Assembly: GCF_900176255.2 (NCBI RefSeq)
Contig: NZ_FXEG02000003.1
Coordinates: 496,001-560,000, forward strand
Length of the DNA stretch: 64,000 nt
Reading direction: 5' to 3'
DNA from: Mycobacterium ahvazicum
GTDB lineage: Bacteria; Actinomycetota; Actinomycetes; Mycobacteriales; Mycobacteriaceae
Shown: piece after piece, positions 38,119 to 46,495 of the stretch
Position numbering within the stretch: the stretch's first letter is position 1
Layout of the letters: every line of letters starts with the position of its first letter
Made by a program: the position numbers and the translations under genes
The notes under the pieces: model-generated
What the model saw: the letters and a program-made list of their open reading frames with translations, nothing else
The model's database searches: none
What the model was told of the DNA's origin: nothing

Positions 38119-38138
38119 CTAGGGACTTAATGCCCTAG
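38119..38138 (+). promoter_or_regulatory. DosR-box-like site nearer the P3B-type ATPase
   Basis: CTAGGGACTTAATGCCCTAG matches 14 of 20 positions and is a strong palindrome (CTAGGG..CCCTAG). It is 78-97 bases before the ATG at 38216. With the neighbouring site it forms a pair spaced 28 bases centre to centre. Confidence 0.75.
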
Positions 38139-38215
38139 CACCTAGTGACTTTCAGCGAGAGGTAACCGGCCTTCCGGCGCTACAGCGGCACCGGTGCAGC
38201 GGCCATTGTGGACAC

Positions 38216-40876
38216 ATGGGCACCTGTCATGCCGGCTACGCGGGTAGAACCAACGGGTCGGCTCTCGGCGATGTCCCTGAGTTCTCCGCCCGATCGCTGC
38301 AGGACGTCGCGAGCGCACCGCTTACCGACGTGATGGGCTCGTTGCATACCTCTCAAGAGGGGCTCTCCTCAATCGAGGCGGATACCAGGCTGGCATCAAT
38401 CGGACCGAATTCGGTTCGGACTCACCGAGTCAGCGCTCTGGCAGTGCTTGGCCGTCAGTTGAATAACGCGGTGTTGGTGCTCTTGGCGGTGACCGCGATA
38501 CTGTCCTTCTTCCTGGGCGACGGAACACAAGCCATCATCATCGGCATCATTTTGTTCATCAGCGTTGGCCTTTCGTTCTTCAACGAATACCGCGCGGAAC
38601 GGGCAGCGGCCGCTCTGCACGAGCGGGTCCGTCATACCGCTGTGGTTCGCCGCGACGGCCAGTTCGGTCGTGTCGACGTCACCGCTCTGGTCCCCGGGGA
38701 CGTCATCCGCCTCCAACTCGGCGAACTGGTGCCGGCCGACGTGCGACTGATCACGGTGAACGGACTTGAGTGCAACGAAAGCATCCTCACCGGCGAATCG
38801 GCGCCGTCGGAGAAGTCGGCGGAGCCCGCCGCACCGGATGCAACCATCACCGACGCATCCAGTTTGGCGTTCATGGGCACCGTGGTCAGTGCGGGTGAGG
38901 CGACAGGCGTGATCTTCGCGACGGGCGCCGCCGCCGAATTCGGTCGCATAGCAGTCGGCTTGGGCTCGCGCCAGCCGGAGACCGACTTTCAGCAGGGACT
39001 GCGACGCTTCTCCTATCTGCTTCTGAAAGTCGCGTTGACACTTACCGTCATCATCATCGTCAGCAATCTGCTCCTGCGACGGCCGCTGATCGATGCGGCG
39101 CTGTTCGGATTGGCAATCGCGGTCGGCATCACGCCCCAATTGCTTCCCGCTGTCGTCAGCACGAGCCTGGCCTCGGGTTCACGACGGCTGGCCCGTCTGA
39201 AGGTCCTGGTGAAGCGCCTCGTGTGCATCGAGGACCTCGGCGACATCGACATATTGATCACGGACAAAACCGGCACGCTGACCGATGGCCGCCTCGACTT
39301 GATCGACGCCGTCGATGTCCGCGGTACCCACGCAGACTCGGTGCTGGGTTCCGGCTTACTCGCCGCCGATGTGGACCCGTCGGCAGGCGGGGTAAGCGCG
39401 AACGATCTCGACGCCGCCCTGTGGCGTGATCGGCCCCCCATCGCCGGGGTCACCCGCTTGGCGACGTTGCCCTTCGATCACACCCGACGGGCCACCTCGG
39501 CGCTCGTCGATGGCGAAGGTGGTAGGCGCATCGTGGTAAAGGGCGCACCCGAACAGGTCATGGCACGCTGCGACGACGTCACCGAAGCCGCGCACCGGAC
39601 CTTGACGCGGTTGTTTGCCGACGGACGTCGGGTCGTGGCGATAGCCAGTAAACCGGCGCCGGGTCAGGAGACGTTGTGCGTAGCCGACGAGGCGGCTTTG
39701 ACACTCGAGGGCTTCCTGGTCTTCGCGGACAATCCTAAAGCCGACGTGCATGAATCATTGTCACGACTCAAGGCGCTGGGCATCGAGGTAAAAGTGGCCA
39801 CCGGCGACAACGCCAGTGTCGCCGAAAAGGTCTGCAACGACATCGGATTACCGTCGAAGGGCACGATCAGCGGCGCCGAGTTGCAGCAGCTCAGTGACGA
39901 AGAACTCACCGTGGCGGCGCGCAACCACACGATCTTCGCACGCATCTCACCGGAGCAGAAAGCCCGCGTTATTTCGTCGTTGCGCAATTCCCAGCGATCG
40001 GTCGGTTTTCTCGGGGACGGAGTGAACGACGCCCTGGCCCTTCATTCGGCGGACGTCGGCATCTCGGTCGATACGGCCACCGATGTCGCCAAGGACGCCG
40101 CCGACGTGGTCCTCCTGGAGAAGGACCTCGGCGTGCTGGCCGACGGTGTCGCCGAGGGCCGGCGTATCTTCGCCAACACGATCAAATACGTATTGATGGG
40201 CACCTCAAGTAATTTCGGCAACATGTTCAGCGCGGCCGCGGCGTCGGCCGTTCTTTCGTTCCTGCCGATGCTGCCGAGCCAGATCTTGCTCAACAATCTG
40301 CTCTACGACACCTCCCAGCTCGCGATTCCCACCGACCGGGTGGACGAAGAGCAGTTACACGCACCCGCACACTGGAACATCGCGTTTATCCGACGGTTCA
40401 TGCTGTCGTTCGGGCCGATCAGTTCGTTGTTCGACTTCCTCACCTTCGGCCTCATGCTTGGCGTCTTGAATGCGGGGCCGATCGAGTTTCGCACCGGCTG
40501 GTTCGTGGAATCCCTTGCTACCCAAACGCTCATCATCTTCGCGATTCGCACCAGGCGGGTGCCGTTTCTGCGCAGCAGACCGGGCGGATTACTCACCGCC
40601 GCCACTTTGTCGATAGTCGCGCTCGGCGTGATCCTGACGGTGTCGCCGCTCGCCGCCAACCTTGGATTTCGGGCGCTGCCGTGGCAATTCTTCGCTGCGC
40701 TGCTAGGACTCACCCTCACCTACATGGTCCTCGTGGAGATCACCAAGAAATGGTTCTATTCGAGTCCGACGCACATCGGGGACCGGCTGCTGCGGACCCG
40801 GGGAACGGCCCACCGCATTCACCGGCGAGCTGCCCGCTTCAGCCATTCGGGCCCACTGCCATCGCCGACCGGCTAA
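38216..40876 (+). CDS. MgtA-like (P3B) magnesium-type P-type ATPase
   Basis: This is an 886-residue cation ATPase. The phosphorylated Asp350 is in DKTGTLT, the actuator has TGES, and the hinge has GDGVND. The late NNLLYDTSQLAIPTD and the following GPISSLFDFLTF segments are characteristic of MgtA/MgtB magnesium importers rather than of calcium or heavy-metal pumps. The transmembrane-4 motif reads ITPQLLP where MgtA has TPEMLP, so a charge is lost at a position that may touch the ion. M. tuberculosis has CtpF at an analogous DosR position, but this protein belongs to a different subfamily. Ion is inferred. Confidence 0.87.
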   Translation: MGTCHAGYAGRTNGSALGDVPEFSARSLQDVASAPLTDVMGSLHTSQEGLSSIEADTRLASIGPNSVRTHRVSALAVLGRQLNNAVLVLLAVTAILSFFLGDGTQAIIIGIILFISVGLSFFNEYRAERAAAALHERVRHTAVVRRDGQFGRVDVTALVPGDVIRLQLGELVPADVRLITVNGLECNESILTGESAPSEKSAEPAAPDATITDASSLAFMGTVVSAGEATGVIFATGAAAEFGRIAVGLGSRQPETDFQQGLRRFSYLLLKVALTLTVIIIVSNLLLRRPLIDAALFGLAIAVGITPQLLPAVVSTSLASGSRRLARLKVLVKRLVCIEDLGDIDILITDKTGTLTDGRLDLIDAVDVRGTHADSVLGSGLLAADVDPSAGGVSANDLDAALWRDRPPIAGVTRLATLPFDHTRRATSALVDGEGGRRIVVKGAPEQVMARCDDVTEAAHRTLTRLFADGRRVVAIASKPAPGQETLCVADEAALTLEGFLVFADNPKADVHESLSRLKALGIEVKVATGDNASVAEKVCNDIGLPSKGTISGAELQQLSDEELTVAARNHTIFARISPEQKARVISSLRNSQRSVGFLGDGVNDALALHSADVGISVDTATDVAKDAADVVLLEKDLGVLADGVAEGRRIFANTIKYVLMGTSSNFGNMFSAAAASAVLSFLPMLPSQILLNNLLYDTSQLAIPTDRVDEEQLHAPAHWNIAFIRRFMLSFGPISSLFDFLTFGLMLGVLNAGPIEFRTGWFVESLATQTLIIFAIRTRRVPFLRSRPGGLLTAATLSIVALGVILTVSPLAANLGFRALPWQFFAALLGLTLTYMVLVEITKKWFYSSPTHIGDRLLRTRGTAHRIHRRAARFSHSGPLPSPTG

Positions 40877-40905
40877 GCGGCGCAGTGATGCTCGAAATCC
40901 ACGGT

Positions 40906-40925
40906 CTCGGGACTTTCGCCCCTAC
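40906..40925 (+). promoter_or_regulatory. Strong DosR-box-like site upstream of DUF302 gene
   Basis: CTCGGGACTTTCGCCCCTAC matches 15 of 20 positions. It lies only 34-53 bases before the ATG at 40959, so the leader must be short. Confidence 0.72.
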
Positions 40926-40958
40926 CGTGGCCGGTCTGCAAACGATCGGATGTTTGCT

Positions 40959-41366
40959 ATGAGCATCGCGCTATCGACGCACCTGAATACGGACTTTGAG
41001 CGCGCGGTCAAATACGCCCGAGAAGCCCTTGCGCAACAGGGGTTTGGCGTGCTAACCGAAATCGACATCAAAGCAACGCTCAATACCAAGCTCGGCGTGG
41101 AGATTGAGGATTATCTGATACTCGGTGCGTGTCACCCGGCTTTGGCGTACCAAGCGATCAATATCGATCGAGAGATTGGACTGCTACTTCCCTGCAATAT
41201 CCTGCTGCGTGCCGACCAAAGCAACCCAGGCACGATAATCGTCGAGGCGATGGATCCGAGGCTTTTACTGGAGGTAACCGGCGAATCGGCGCTCATCGCG
41301 ATCGCCGACGAGGTCACCGCCAAGCTGGGCGCCGCCATCGCCTCGCTCAATGCCAGTTGCGGTTGA
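40959..41366 (+). CDS. DUF302-family protein
   Basis: This 135-residue protein of the DUF302 family has the typical MSIALSTHLNTDFERAV opening and a late VEAMDP segment near residue 93. The family is widespread, small and of unknown biochemical role; it is often found near sulfur or metal functions. An alternative ATG 9 bases upstream (40950) is possible. The 3' end overlaps the convergent hydrogenase protease gene by 20 bases. A strong DosR box precedes it. Confidence 0.85.
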   Translation: MSIALSTHLNTDFERAVKYAREALAQQGFGVLTEIDIKATLNTKLGVEIEDYLILGACHPALAYQAINIDREIGLLLPCNILLRADQSNPGTIIVEAMDPRLLLEVTGESALIAIADEVTAKLGAAIASLNASCG

Positions 41367-41811
41367 TTTCGTCTACTGCCATTCCGATCACGTCCGGAAT
41401 GGCACGCGCGACCTGTGGAGTCAAACCGATGCCGTGATCGGTAGCCGCGATGTCGATGGTGAACACGACAAGCTCGTCGGGTACTCGATTTCCAAGCGCC
41501 TTACCGAGCGCGTAAGTGCGGCCGATATCCACCGTGTGCGAACTCAATGCGCCGCAAGAGTCGACCACATCACCGACCGAGCAGCGGCGGATGTAGCCCG
41601 GCGTTGGCGGCGACGAAACCGTGCCGTCGATCACTACGGCAAGCCGCGCCCCCGACCACGCATCGAGCAGGCTCAGCGGCTCCGCAACGCCGGCTACTAC
41701 GCAAACACCGGGCAAGTCAAGGTCTTTGAGCGCCACAGCGGCGACGATGCCCACCGCGTCGTCCTTGCGAAGGATGTTACCGAGGCCGACAACGACCACC
41801 TCGCCGGTCAA
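41347..41811 (-). CDS. Hydrogenase maturation endopeptidase (HyaD/HycI family)
   Basis: This 154-residue protease has the nickel-sensing GLGNILRKDDAVG near residues 9-21 and the typical Asp-containing VVIDG segment near 60. It removes the C-terminal tail of the [NiFe]-hydrogenase large subunit after nickel insertion. It is the last gene of the hydrogenase operon and overlaps the large-subunit stop by 4 bases. No other hyp genes are in the window, so those assembly factors must be elsewhere. Confidence 0.9.
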   Translation of the reverse strand: MTGEVVVVGLGNILRKDDAVGIVAAVALKDLDLPGVCVVAGVAEPLSLLDAWSGARLAVVIDGTVSSPPTPGYIRRCSVGDVVDSCGALSSHTVDIGRTYALGKALGNRVPDELVVFTIDIAATDHGIGLTPQVARAIPDVIGMAVDEINRNWH

Positions 41812-43100
41812 TGATGCTCAACCCGAAGCGTCAAGAAGTGCGTCGAGCAAGAGATGCAGGGGTCGTAGCTGCGGATTACTTTCTCGCACAGCATGGTCAG
41901 CGCGGCATCGTCAAGGGACAGATTGTCGAAGACGGCGCGGCCCAAGTCGGCCTCGATGGCCGCTTGGTTCTGCGACGTTGGCGGAATCATGGTCGCGGCG
42001 GCAACAAGTCCATCCGTGTCGATCTCATATCGGTGATAGAGCAGGCCGCGAGGCGCCTCGCTGACCCCGTGTCCGATACCACTGCGGGCTCCAACGTCAA
42101 CAAAAGGGTGTGCCGGACGCTGATACTCGGCGATTATCCGTAACGCCTCTTCGATCGCATACACCACTTCGACGGCGCGGACGACTATGCTGCGAAAAGG
42201 ATTTCGACATTCCGGCGGTAGTCCGGCGCTTGCAGCCGCCTGGGCAGCGACCACCGATAGTGCCGACGAGTTCAACGAGTATCGCGCCAACGGCCCGGTC
42301 AGGTAGCGACCGCCATCGAGGGTCGCGTGCAGCGCCGTGGAATGAGGCACCTGAGCTTCGGCGATGTGGCTGGTGAAATCGGCAACCGGAAAGGGCAAGC
42401 CCACGCTGCGCGCGATGGCACCGTTTTCGATCGGGTACCGGCCTGTCGCCGTGAGTGCCAGAAACTCGTGTTCAACTTCCAGGTCGGGGAACTCAAAGCG
42501 CGATACCCACTCGACGGTGGCCAGTGCGTCGTCCAGCGCTCGGCGCAACTGCTCAGCGATCGGCGCGAACTCCAACCGCGTTGGCACGGAATAGAAGCCG
42601 CCCAGCCGGACGTTCACCGGGTGTATGGCGCGACCGCCGACGAACTCCATCAACCGGTTGCCGGCCTTCTTCAGGGCCAGACCCCGCTCCACGGCCGCCG
42701 GGTGATCGCGTGCCATGCCCACGATGTCGGAGTAGCCGAGGAAGTCCGGCGCATGCAGCAGGTAGATGTGCAGCGCGTGGCTGTTGATCCACTCGCCGCA
42801 GTACAGCAACCGCCGCAGCGCGACGATATCCTCATCCACCTGGACGCCGCACGCGTCTTCGATCGCATTACATGCACTGACTTGATAGGCCACGGGACAG
42901 ATTCCACAAACCCGGGCGGTCAGGTCCGGCGGCTCCGTATAGGCGCGCCCACGCAAGAACGCCTCGAAGAACCGGGGCGGTTCATAGATATTGAGCTGCA
43001 CGCTCTCGAGCTCGCCAGCCCTGAGCGAAATATTCAGTGCGCCTTCGCCTTCCACCCGCGTCAGCGCGTCGACCCGCAGACTGCGGGTTGGTGGTGTCAT
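41808..43100 (-). CDS. hyhL: [NiFe]-hydrogenase large subunit, group 3b type
   Basis: This 430-residue subunit has both nickel-ligand pairs: RVCGICP near residue 63 and DPCISCSTH near the end. After the final His remain nine residues (FLTLRVEHH), which is the tail expected to be removed by the adjacent protease. Similar enzymes in M. smegmatis (Hyh, hydrogenase 3) couple NADPH and hydrogen under hypoxia. The start is ATG 43100, which overlaps the small-subunit stop by 4 bases; the frame continues further upstream inside that gene. Confidence 0.93.
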   Translation of the reverse strand: MTPPTRSLRVDALTRVEGEGALNISLRAGELESVQLNIYEPPRFFEAFLRGRAYTEPPDLTARVCGICPVAYQVSACNAIEDACGVQVDEDIVALRRLLYCGEWINSHALHIYLLHAPDFLGYSDIVGMARDHPAAVERGLALKKAGNRLMEFVGGRAIHPVNVRLGGFYSVPTRLEFAPIAEQLRRALDDALATVEWVSRFEFPDLEVEHEFLALTATGRYPIENGAIARSVGLPFPVADFTSHIAEAQVPHSTALHATLDGGRYLTGPLARYSLNSSALSVVAAQAAASAGLPPECRNPFRSIVVRAVEVVYAIEEALRIIAEYQRPAHPFVDVGARSGIGHGVSEAPRGLLYHRYEIDTDGLVAAATMIPPTSQNQAAIEADLGRAVFDNLSLDDAALTMLCEKVIRSYDPCISCSTHFLTLRVEHH

Positions 43101-43858
43101 TCCTTGCTCCGCTCGGCGGCGAAACTGGCGACATTGAATGTCGAGAAAACCCGGTCGACGTCTGCGTCGGACATACCGTCGCGGCGCAGCAGTGGAATGA
43201 GCGTAGCGGTCTTGGGCGCCGCGGACGGCCCGAAACAGCCATAGCAGCCGCGACGATGTCGCGGGCACAGTGCTCCGCAGCCGGCGTGGGTGACTGGTCC
43301 GAGACACGGGGTACCGTCGGCGACGATAACGCATGTCACCCCGCGCAATTTGCACTCGGTGCATACCGTTTTGGCCGGCAGTCGCGGCTTGCGCCCGATC
43401 AGCAGCGCCGCGAGAGTGTCGAGCAGCTGTCCGCGGTCGATCGGGCACCCCGGCAGCTGGTAGTCCACCTCGACGTGTGCCGATGCGGGCGTGGAGGTGG
43501 CCAGTGTGTCGATGTACTCCGGGTTGGCATAGACGACCGAGGTGAACTCGGCGATGTCGCCAAAGTTGCGCAGCGCCTGCACTCCCCCCGCGGTCGCGCA
43601 AGCGCCGATGGTGACCAGCAGTTTCGATTGGTCCCGGATTGCCCGGATCCGTTGTTCGTCGTGTCGAGTAGTAATCGAGCCTTCGACCAGTGACACGTCG
43701 TAGGGGCCGCCGACCGTCGCGCTGGAGGCCTCGGCGAAGTGAGCGATCTCGACGTGGTCAGCGAGGGTCAGGAGTTCGTCTTCGCAGTCGAGCAGCGTCA
43801 ACTGACAACCGTCGCACGAGGCGAACTTCCATACGGCCAAGCGGGTTCGGGCCATCAA
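43097..43858 (-). CDS. hyhS: [NiFe]-hydrogenase small subunit, group 3b type
   Basis: This 253-residue iron-sulfur subunit has CDGC at 15-18, GACATAGG and GCPIDRG, and a second Cys-rich block (CTECKLRGVTC and GCGALCPRHRRGCYGC), consistent with three [4Fe-4S] clusters carrying electrons from the active site to the diaphorase subunits. It overlaps the gamma subunit and the large subunit by 4 bases each. There is no twin-arginine signal, so the enzyme is cytoplasmic. Confidence 0.93.
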   Translation of the reverse strand: MMARTRLAVWKFASCDGCQLTLLDCEDELLTLADHVEIAHFAEASSATVGGPYDVSLVEGSITTRHDEQRIRAIRDQSKLLVTIGACATAGGVQALRNFGDIAEFTSVVYANPEYIDTLATSTPASAHVEVDYQLPGCPIDRGQLLDTLAALLIGRKPRLPAKTVCTECKLRGVTCVIVADGTPCLGPVTHAGCGALCPRHRRGCYGCFGPSAAPKTATLIPLLRRDGMSDADVDRVFSTFNVASFAAERSKE

Positions 43859-44715
43859 AGCTCCTTCACCGCCAGCAGTGGTCCGGCTACGTCGTAGCCG
43901 ACAACCGGGCCATCACGGCACAGCAGGAGCGGACCGAGCTGGCAATGGCCGCACCACCCGACCCCGCACTGCATGTTGCGCTCCAGTGACACGCGAATAT
44001 CCTTGGCGGCCAGCCCTTTCGCGATCAGTGCTGCCGCCCCGAAGCGCAGCATCGGCTCTGGTCCGCACAGAAAGGCCGTGGTGCGATCGGCATCCAGCTC
44101 TAACCGGCTCAGCGGCGCGGTGACCAATCCGACCTCGCCCTTCCAGCCGGGCGTCGGCGCGTCGACGACGAGATGCAGTTCGATTTGCGGTTCGGCAGCC
44201 CACTTTTCGAGCTGGGCCGCGAAGACGAAGTCGGCTCGGGAGCGCGCGCCCGCGATCAACGTCACTTTGCCGTAGCGCGTGCGCTCGGCCAGCGCCCCGA
44301 GCACGGCGGGACGCAGTGGGCACAATCCGACGCCGCCGGCGACCATGACCAGGTCTCGCCCGGCGGCCTCGGCCAATCCCCATGACGTACCGAACGGACC
44401 CCGTATCCCGATCACGGCGCCGGGTTCGGCGTCGTGCAGGGCACGGCTGACCGCACCGACGGCGCGGATGGTGTGGGTGATCGACCCGTCGGTGACCGTC
44501 GGGTCACCGCTGATCGAGATCGCCGCTTCGCCTACACCAAAGGCGTACAACATCATGAATTCCCCCGGCTGCGGACTGCGCAGTGCTTCGCCGAGCGGGA
44601 CCAGCGTGAGCGTCGCCGAATCGGGGCTCTCCACGACGCGGCTGCGCACTCGATAAGGCACCGGCGCCATCGCGGAGTGTACAGCCGGCGCAGCGCCGGT
44701 CACCGTGTCAGTCAT
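43855..44715 (-). CDS. hyhG: Hydrogenase FAD/NAD(P)-binding subunit (gamma)
   Basis: This 286-residue flavoprotein of the ferredoxin-NADP reductase family has an FAD-binding half, a NAD(P)-binding half with VAGGVGLCPLRP near 125 and CGPEP near 210, and a C-terminal [2Fe-2S] loop (CGVGWCGHC) near 250. It exchanges electrons with NAD(P)H in group 3b hydrogenases. It overlaps the beta subunit gene by 8 bases. Confidence 0.92.
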   Translation of the reverse strand: MTDTVTGAAPAVHSAMAPVPYRVRSRVVESPDSATLTLVPLGEALRSPQPGEFMMLYAFGVGEAAISISGDPTVTDGSITHTIRAVGAVSRALHDAEPGAVIGIRGPFGTSWGLAEAAGRDLVMVAGGVGLCPLRPAVLGALAERTRYGKVTLIAGARSRADFVFAAQLEKWAAEPQIELHLVVDAPTPGWKGEVGLVTAPLSRLELDADRTTAFLCGPEPMLRFGAAALIAKGLAAKDIRVSLERNMQCGVGWCGHCQLGPLLLCRDGPVVGYDVAGPLLAVKEL

Positions 44716-45838
44716 CGTTCGCCGTCCGGGCCATCTTGTTCATCTCCGCGGTGATGTCGATCCCGGTGGGACACCAGGCAATACATCTTCCGCAGCCGAC
44801 ACAGCCGGACATCCCGAACTGGTCGTGCCAGGTGCTCAGTTTGTGGGTCAGCCAATGCCGGTAGCGCGATGCACCAGACTGACGAACGCTGCCTCCGCCG
44901 TGGATGAAGGTGAAATCGAACTCGAAACATGACGCCCAGTGCCGCCACCGCTCGGCATGCTCTCCGGTGAGGTCGCTCACGTCCTCGGTGCTCGTGCAAA
45001 AGCAGGTCGGACACACCATCGTGCAATTGCCGCACGTCAGGCAGCGGCTTGCGACTTCGTCCCACTGCGGAGACTCTCTCGACTCGATCAGCAGGTTACG
45101 TAGGTCCGCGTCCGGCATCTGCCGGCCCATCCGATGAGATGCCGATTCGACATCTGCTCGCGCACAATCGATTTCCTGCCTTTCGGCGAAGCGATGCGGT
45201 ATCTGCGCGAGCACGTCTTCGCCCTGCGGGCTACCGATGTCAACCAGATACGAAGCAGTAGCACCCTCCAACCGCTCCGTGAGCGCGAGGTCATAACCGG
45301 ACCCGACCGCGGGACCGGTACCCATCGATGCGCAAAAGCAAAGTCCGCCAGGCTCAGTGCAATTCACCGCGACGACAAAGGTCCGCTGCCGGCGTCGGAC
45401 AAAGGAGTTGTCGGGATGTTCGGCACGGCCGAGCACGCCGCCGAGGGTTGCGATCGCGGCCAGATCGCACCCTCGCACTCCCAGGAATGCGTATCGGGGG
45501 ATCTCGTCGTCCTCGTCGACGCTTGTCCCGTCCCGGGTACCGGCCCACAGTCGCTGCCGCGGTGGATGAAGGAACTGTTTCCAGGACTGGGGGCCGGCCG
45601 AATGCCCGAATGCCGCGTCATCCTCGCGCCGGCGCACCCGATAGTGTCCCGGGCGCACATCTACACCCCAGCCACGGGGCAGATCGTTCGCCGACTCGAG
45701 CTCTGCCAGCACGATCGCGTCGTCCCGCAGTGTCGGTCCGATCACCCGATAGCCCCGTTCGATCAGCACCTCGACGAGACGATGCAATGCAGCCGCGTCG
45801 AACACTGCGACCTGAGAATCTTCGCCGGCCATCGACAT
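44708..45838 (-). CDS. hyhB: Hydrogenase iron-sulfur subunit (beta), 4Fe-4S dicluster
   Basis: This 376-residue subunit has two cysteine clusters near the C-terminus, CLTCGNCTMVCP near 270 and CVGCGRCIAWCP near 350. An N-terminal region contains a GVRGCD..A and a CFCASMG segment, as in group 3b/3d HyhB/HydB. I start at ATG 45838; six bases downstream a second ATG also fits. It follows the Rv1733c-like membrane protein gene by 41 bases, so the hydrogenase appears to be read from the promoter before the Rv3131-like gene. Confidence 0.9.
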   Translation of the reverse strand: MSMAGEDSQVAVFDAAALHRLVEVLIERGYRVIGPTLRDDAIVLAELESANDLPRGWGVDVRPGHYRVRRREDDAAFGHSAGPQSWKQFLHPPRQRLWAGTRDGTSVDEDDEIPRYAFLGVRGCDLAAIATLGGVLGRAEHPDNSFVRRRQRTFVVAVNCTEPGGLCFCASMGTGPAVGSGYDLALTERLEGATASYLVDIGSPQGEDVLAQIPHRFAERQEIDCARADVESASHRMGRQMPDADLRNLLIESRESPQWDEVASRCLTCGNCTMVCPTCFCTSTEDVSDLTGEHAERWRHWASCFEFDFTFIHGGGSVRQSGASRYRHWLTHKLSTWHDQFGMSGCVGCGRCIAWCPTGIDITAEMNKMARTANDD

Positions 45839-45879
45839 ATCATCCGTCCCGTGGGTTGCGGTGCATAGAGGCGTTCGTC

Positions 45880-46455
45880 TCAAGGAATCGTCTTGCCGCC
45901 GTCTGCCTGCAGGCAACTCAGCTCCCGACCCCATTGGGCGTCGCGGGCGCGATGGAGCCGTGAACGCACGCTGATCACCAGGGCTGCCACCCCGACAGCG
46001 ATAACCAGCACCGTCCCCAGGGCGGCGGCGAACGCGTCCCCCACCGCCTGCCAGGTCGGGGTGGGCGGCGTCACGAGATCGCCATGCATATCAACCCAAA
46101 CCGTGGTGCGATCGCCCAACGCGGCAGCATCGGCAAGTTCGAGTTGACCGGTGCGCTCACCCTGCGGGGCAGGCCACTTCGCCTGCACGAGCGTGATACC
46201 CGAATCGTCGTTCGAGGTCTGCGTAATCGTTGCCGTGACCGTGTGACGCTGATGCGCCTGTTGGACGTAAACCCGGTCCCGAACACCGTAGGTGATGCCG
46301 GCCGCCACTCCGGCGAAGGGAATCGCCATCAGAGACACAACGAACGCGATCAGTGTGACCAAAGCTTCCATGCGGTCGGATCGGCGAAGCAGCGCGTTGC
46401 GGCCGAAAATGCGAGCGACCGACCAGTGGCGCGGGTCAAGCGTGAATGTCTCCAT
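45880..46455 (-). CDS. Two-helix membrane protein (Rv1733c homologue)
   Basis: This 191-residue protein has two hydrophobic helices (about 30-52 and 143-165) flanking a beta-rich extracellular segment of about 80 residues. It shares with M. tuberculosis Rv1733c, a strongly DosR-induced T-cell antigen, the RSDRMEALVTL region near 26, VYVQQAHQRH near 65 and the TVWVDMHGDLV region. The start at ATG 46455 follows AGGAAAG. Function is unknown. It lies between the Rv3131-like gene and the hydrogenase, 40-41 bases from each. Confidence 0.88.
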   Translation of the reverse strand: METFTLDPRHWSVARIFGRNALLRRSDRMEALVTLIAFVVSLMAIPFAGVAAGITYGVRDRVYVQQAHQRHTVTATITQTSNDDSGITLVQAKWPAPQGERTGQLELADAAALGDRTTVWVDMHGDLVTPPTPTWQAVGDAFAAALGTVLVIAVGVAALVISVRSRLHRARDAQWGRELSCLQADGGKTIP

Positions 46456-46495
46456 CTCAACTTTCCTGCGCAACGGAGTGTTTCGCGTTTGGCGC

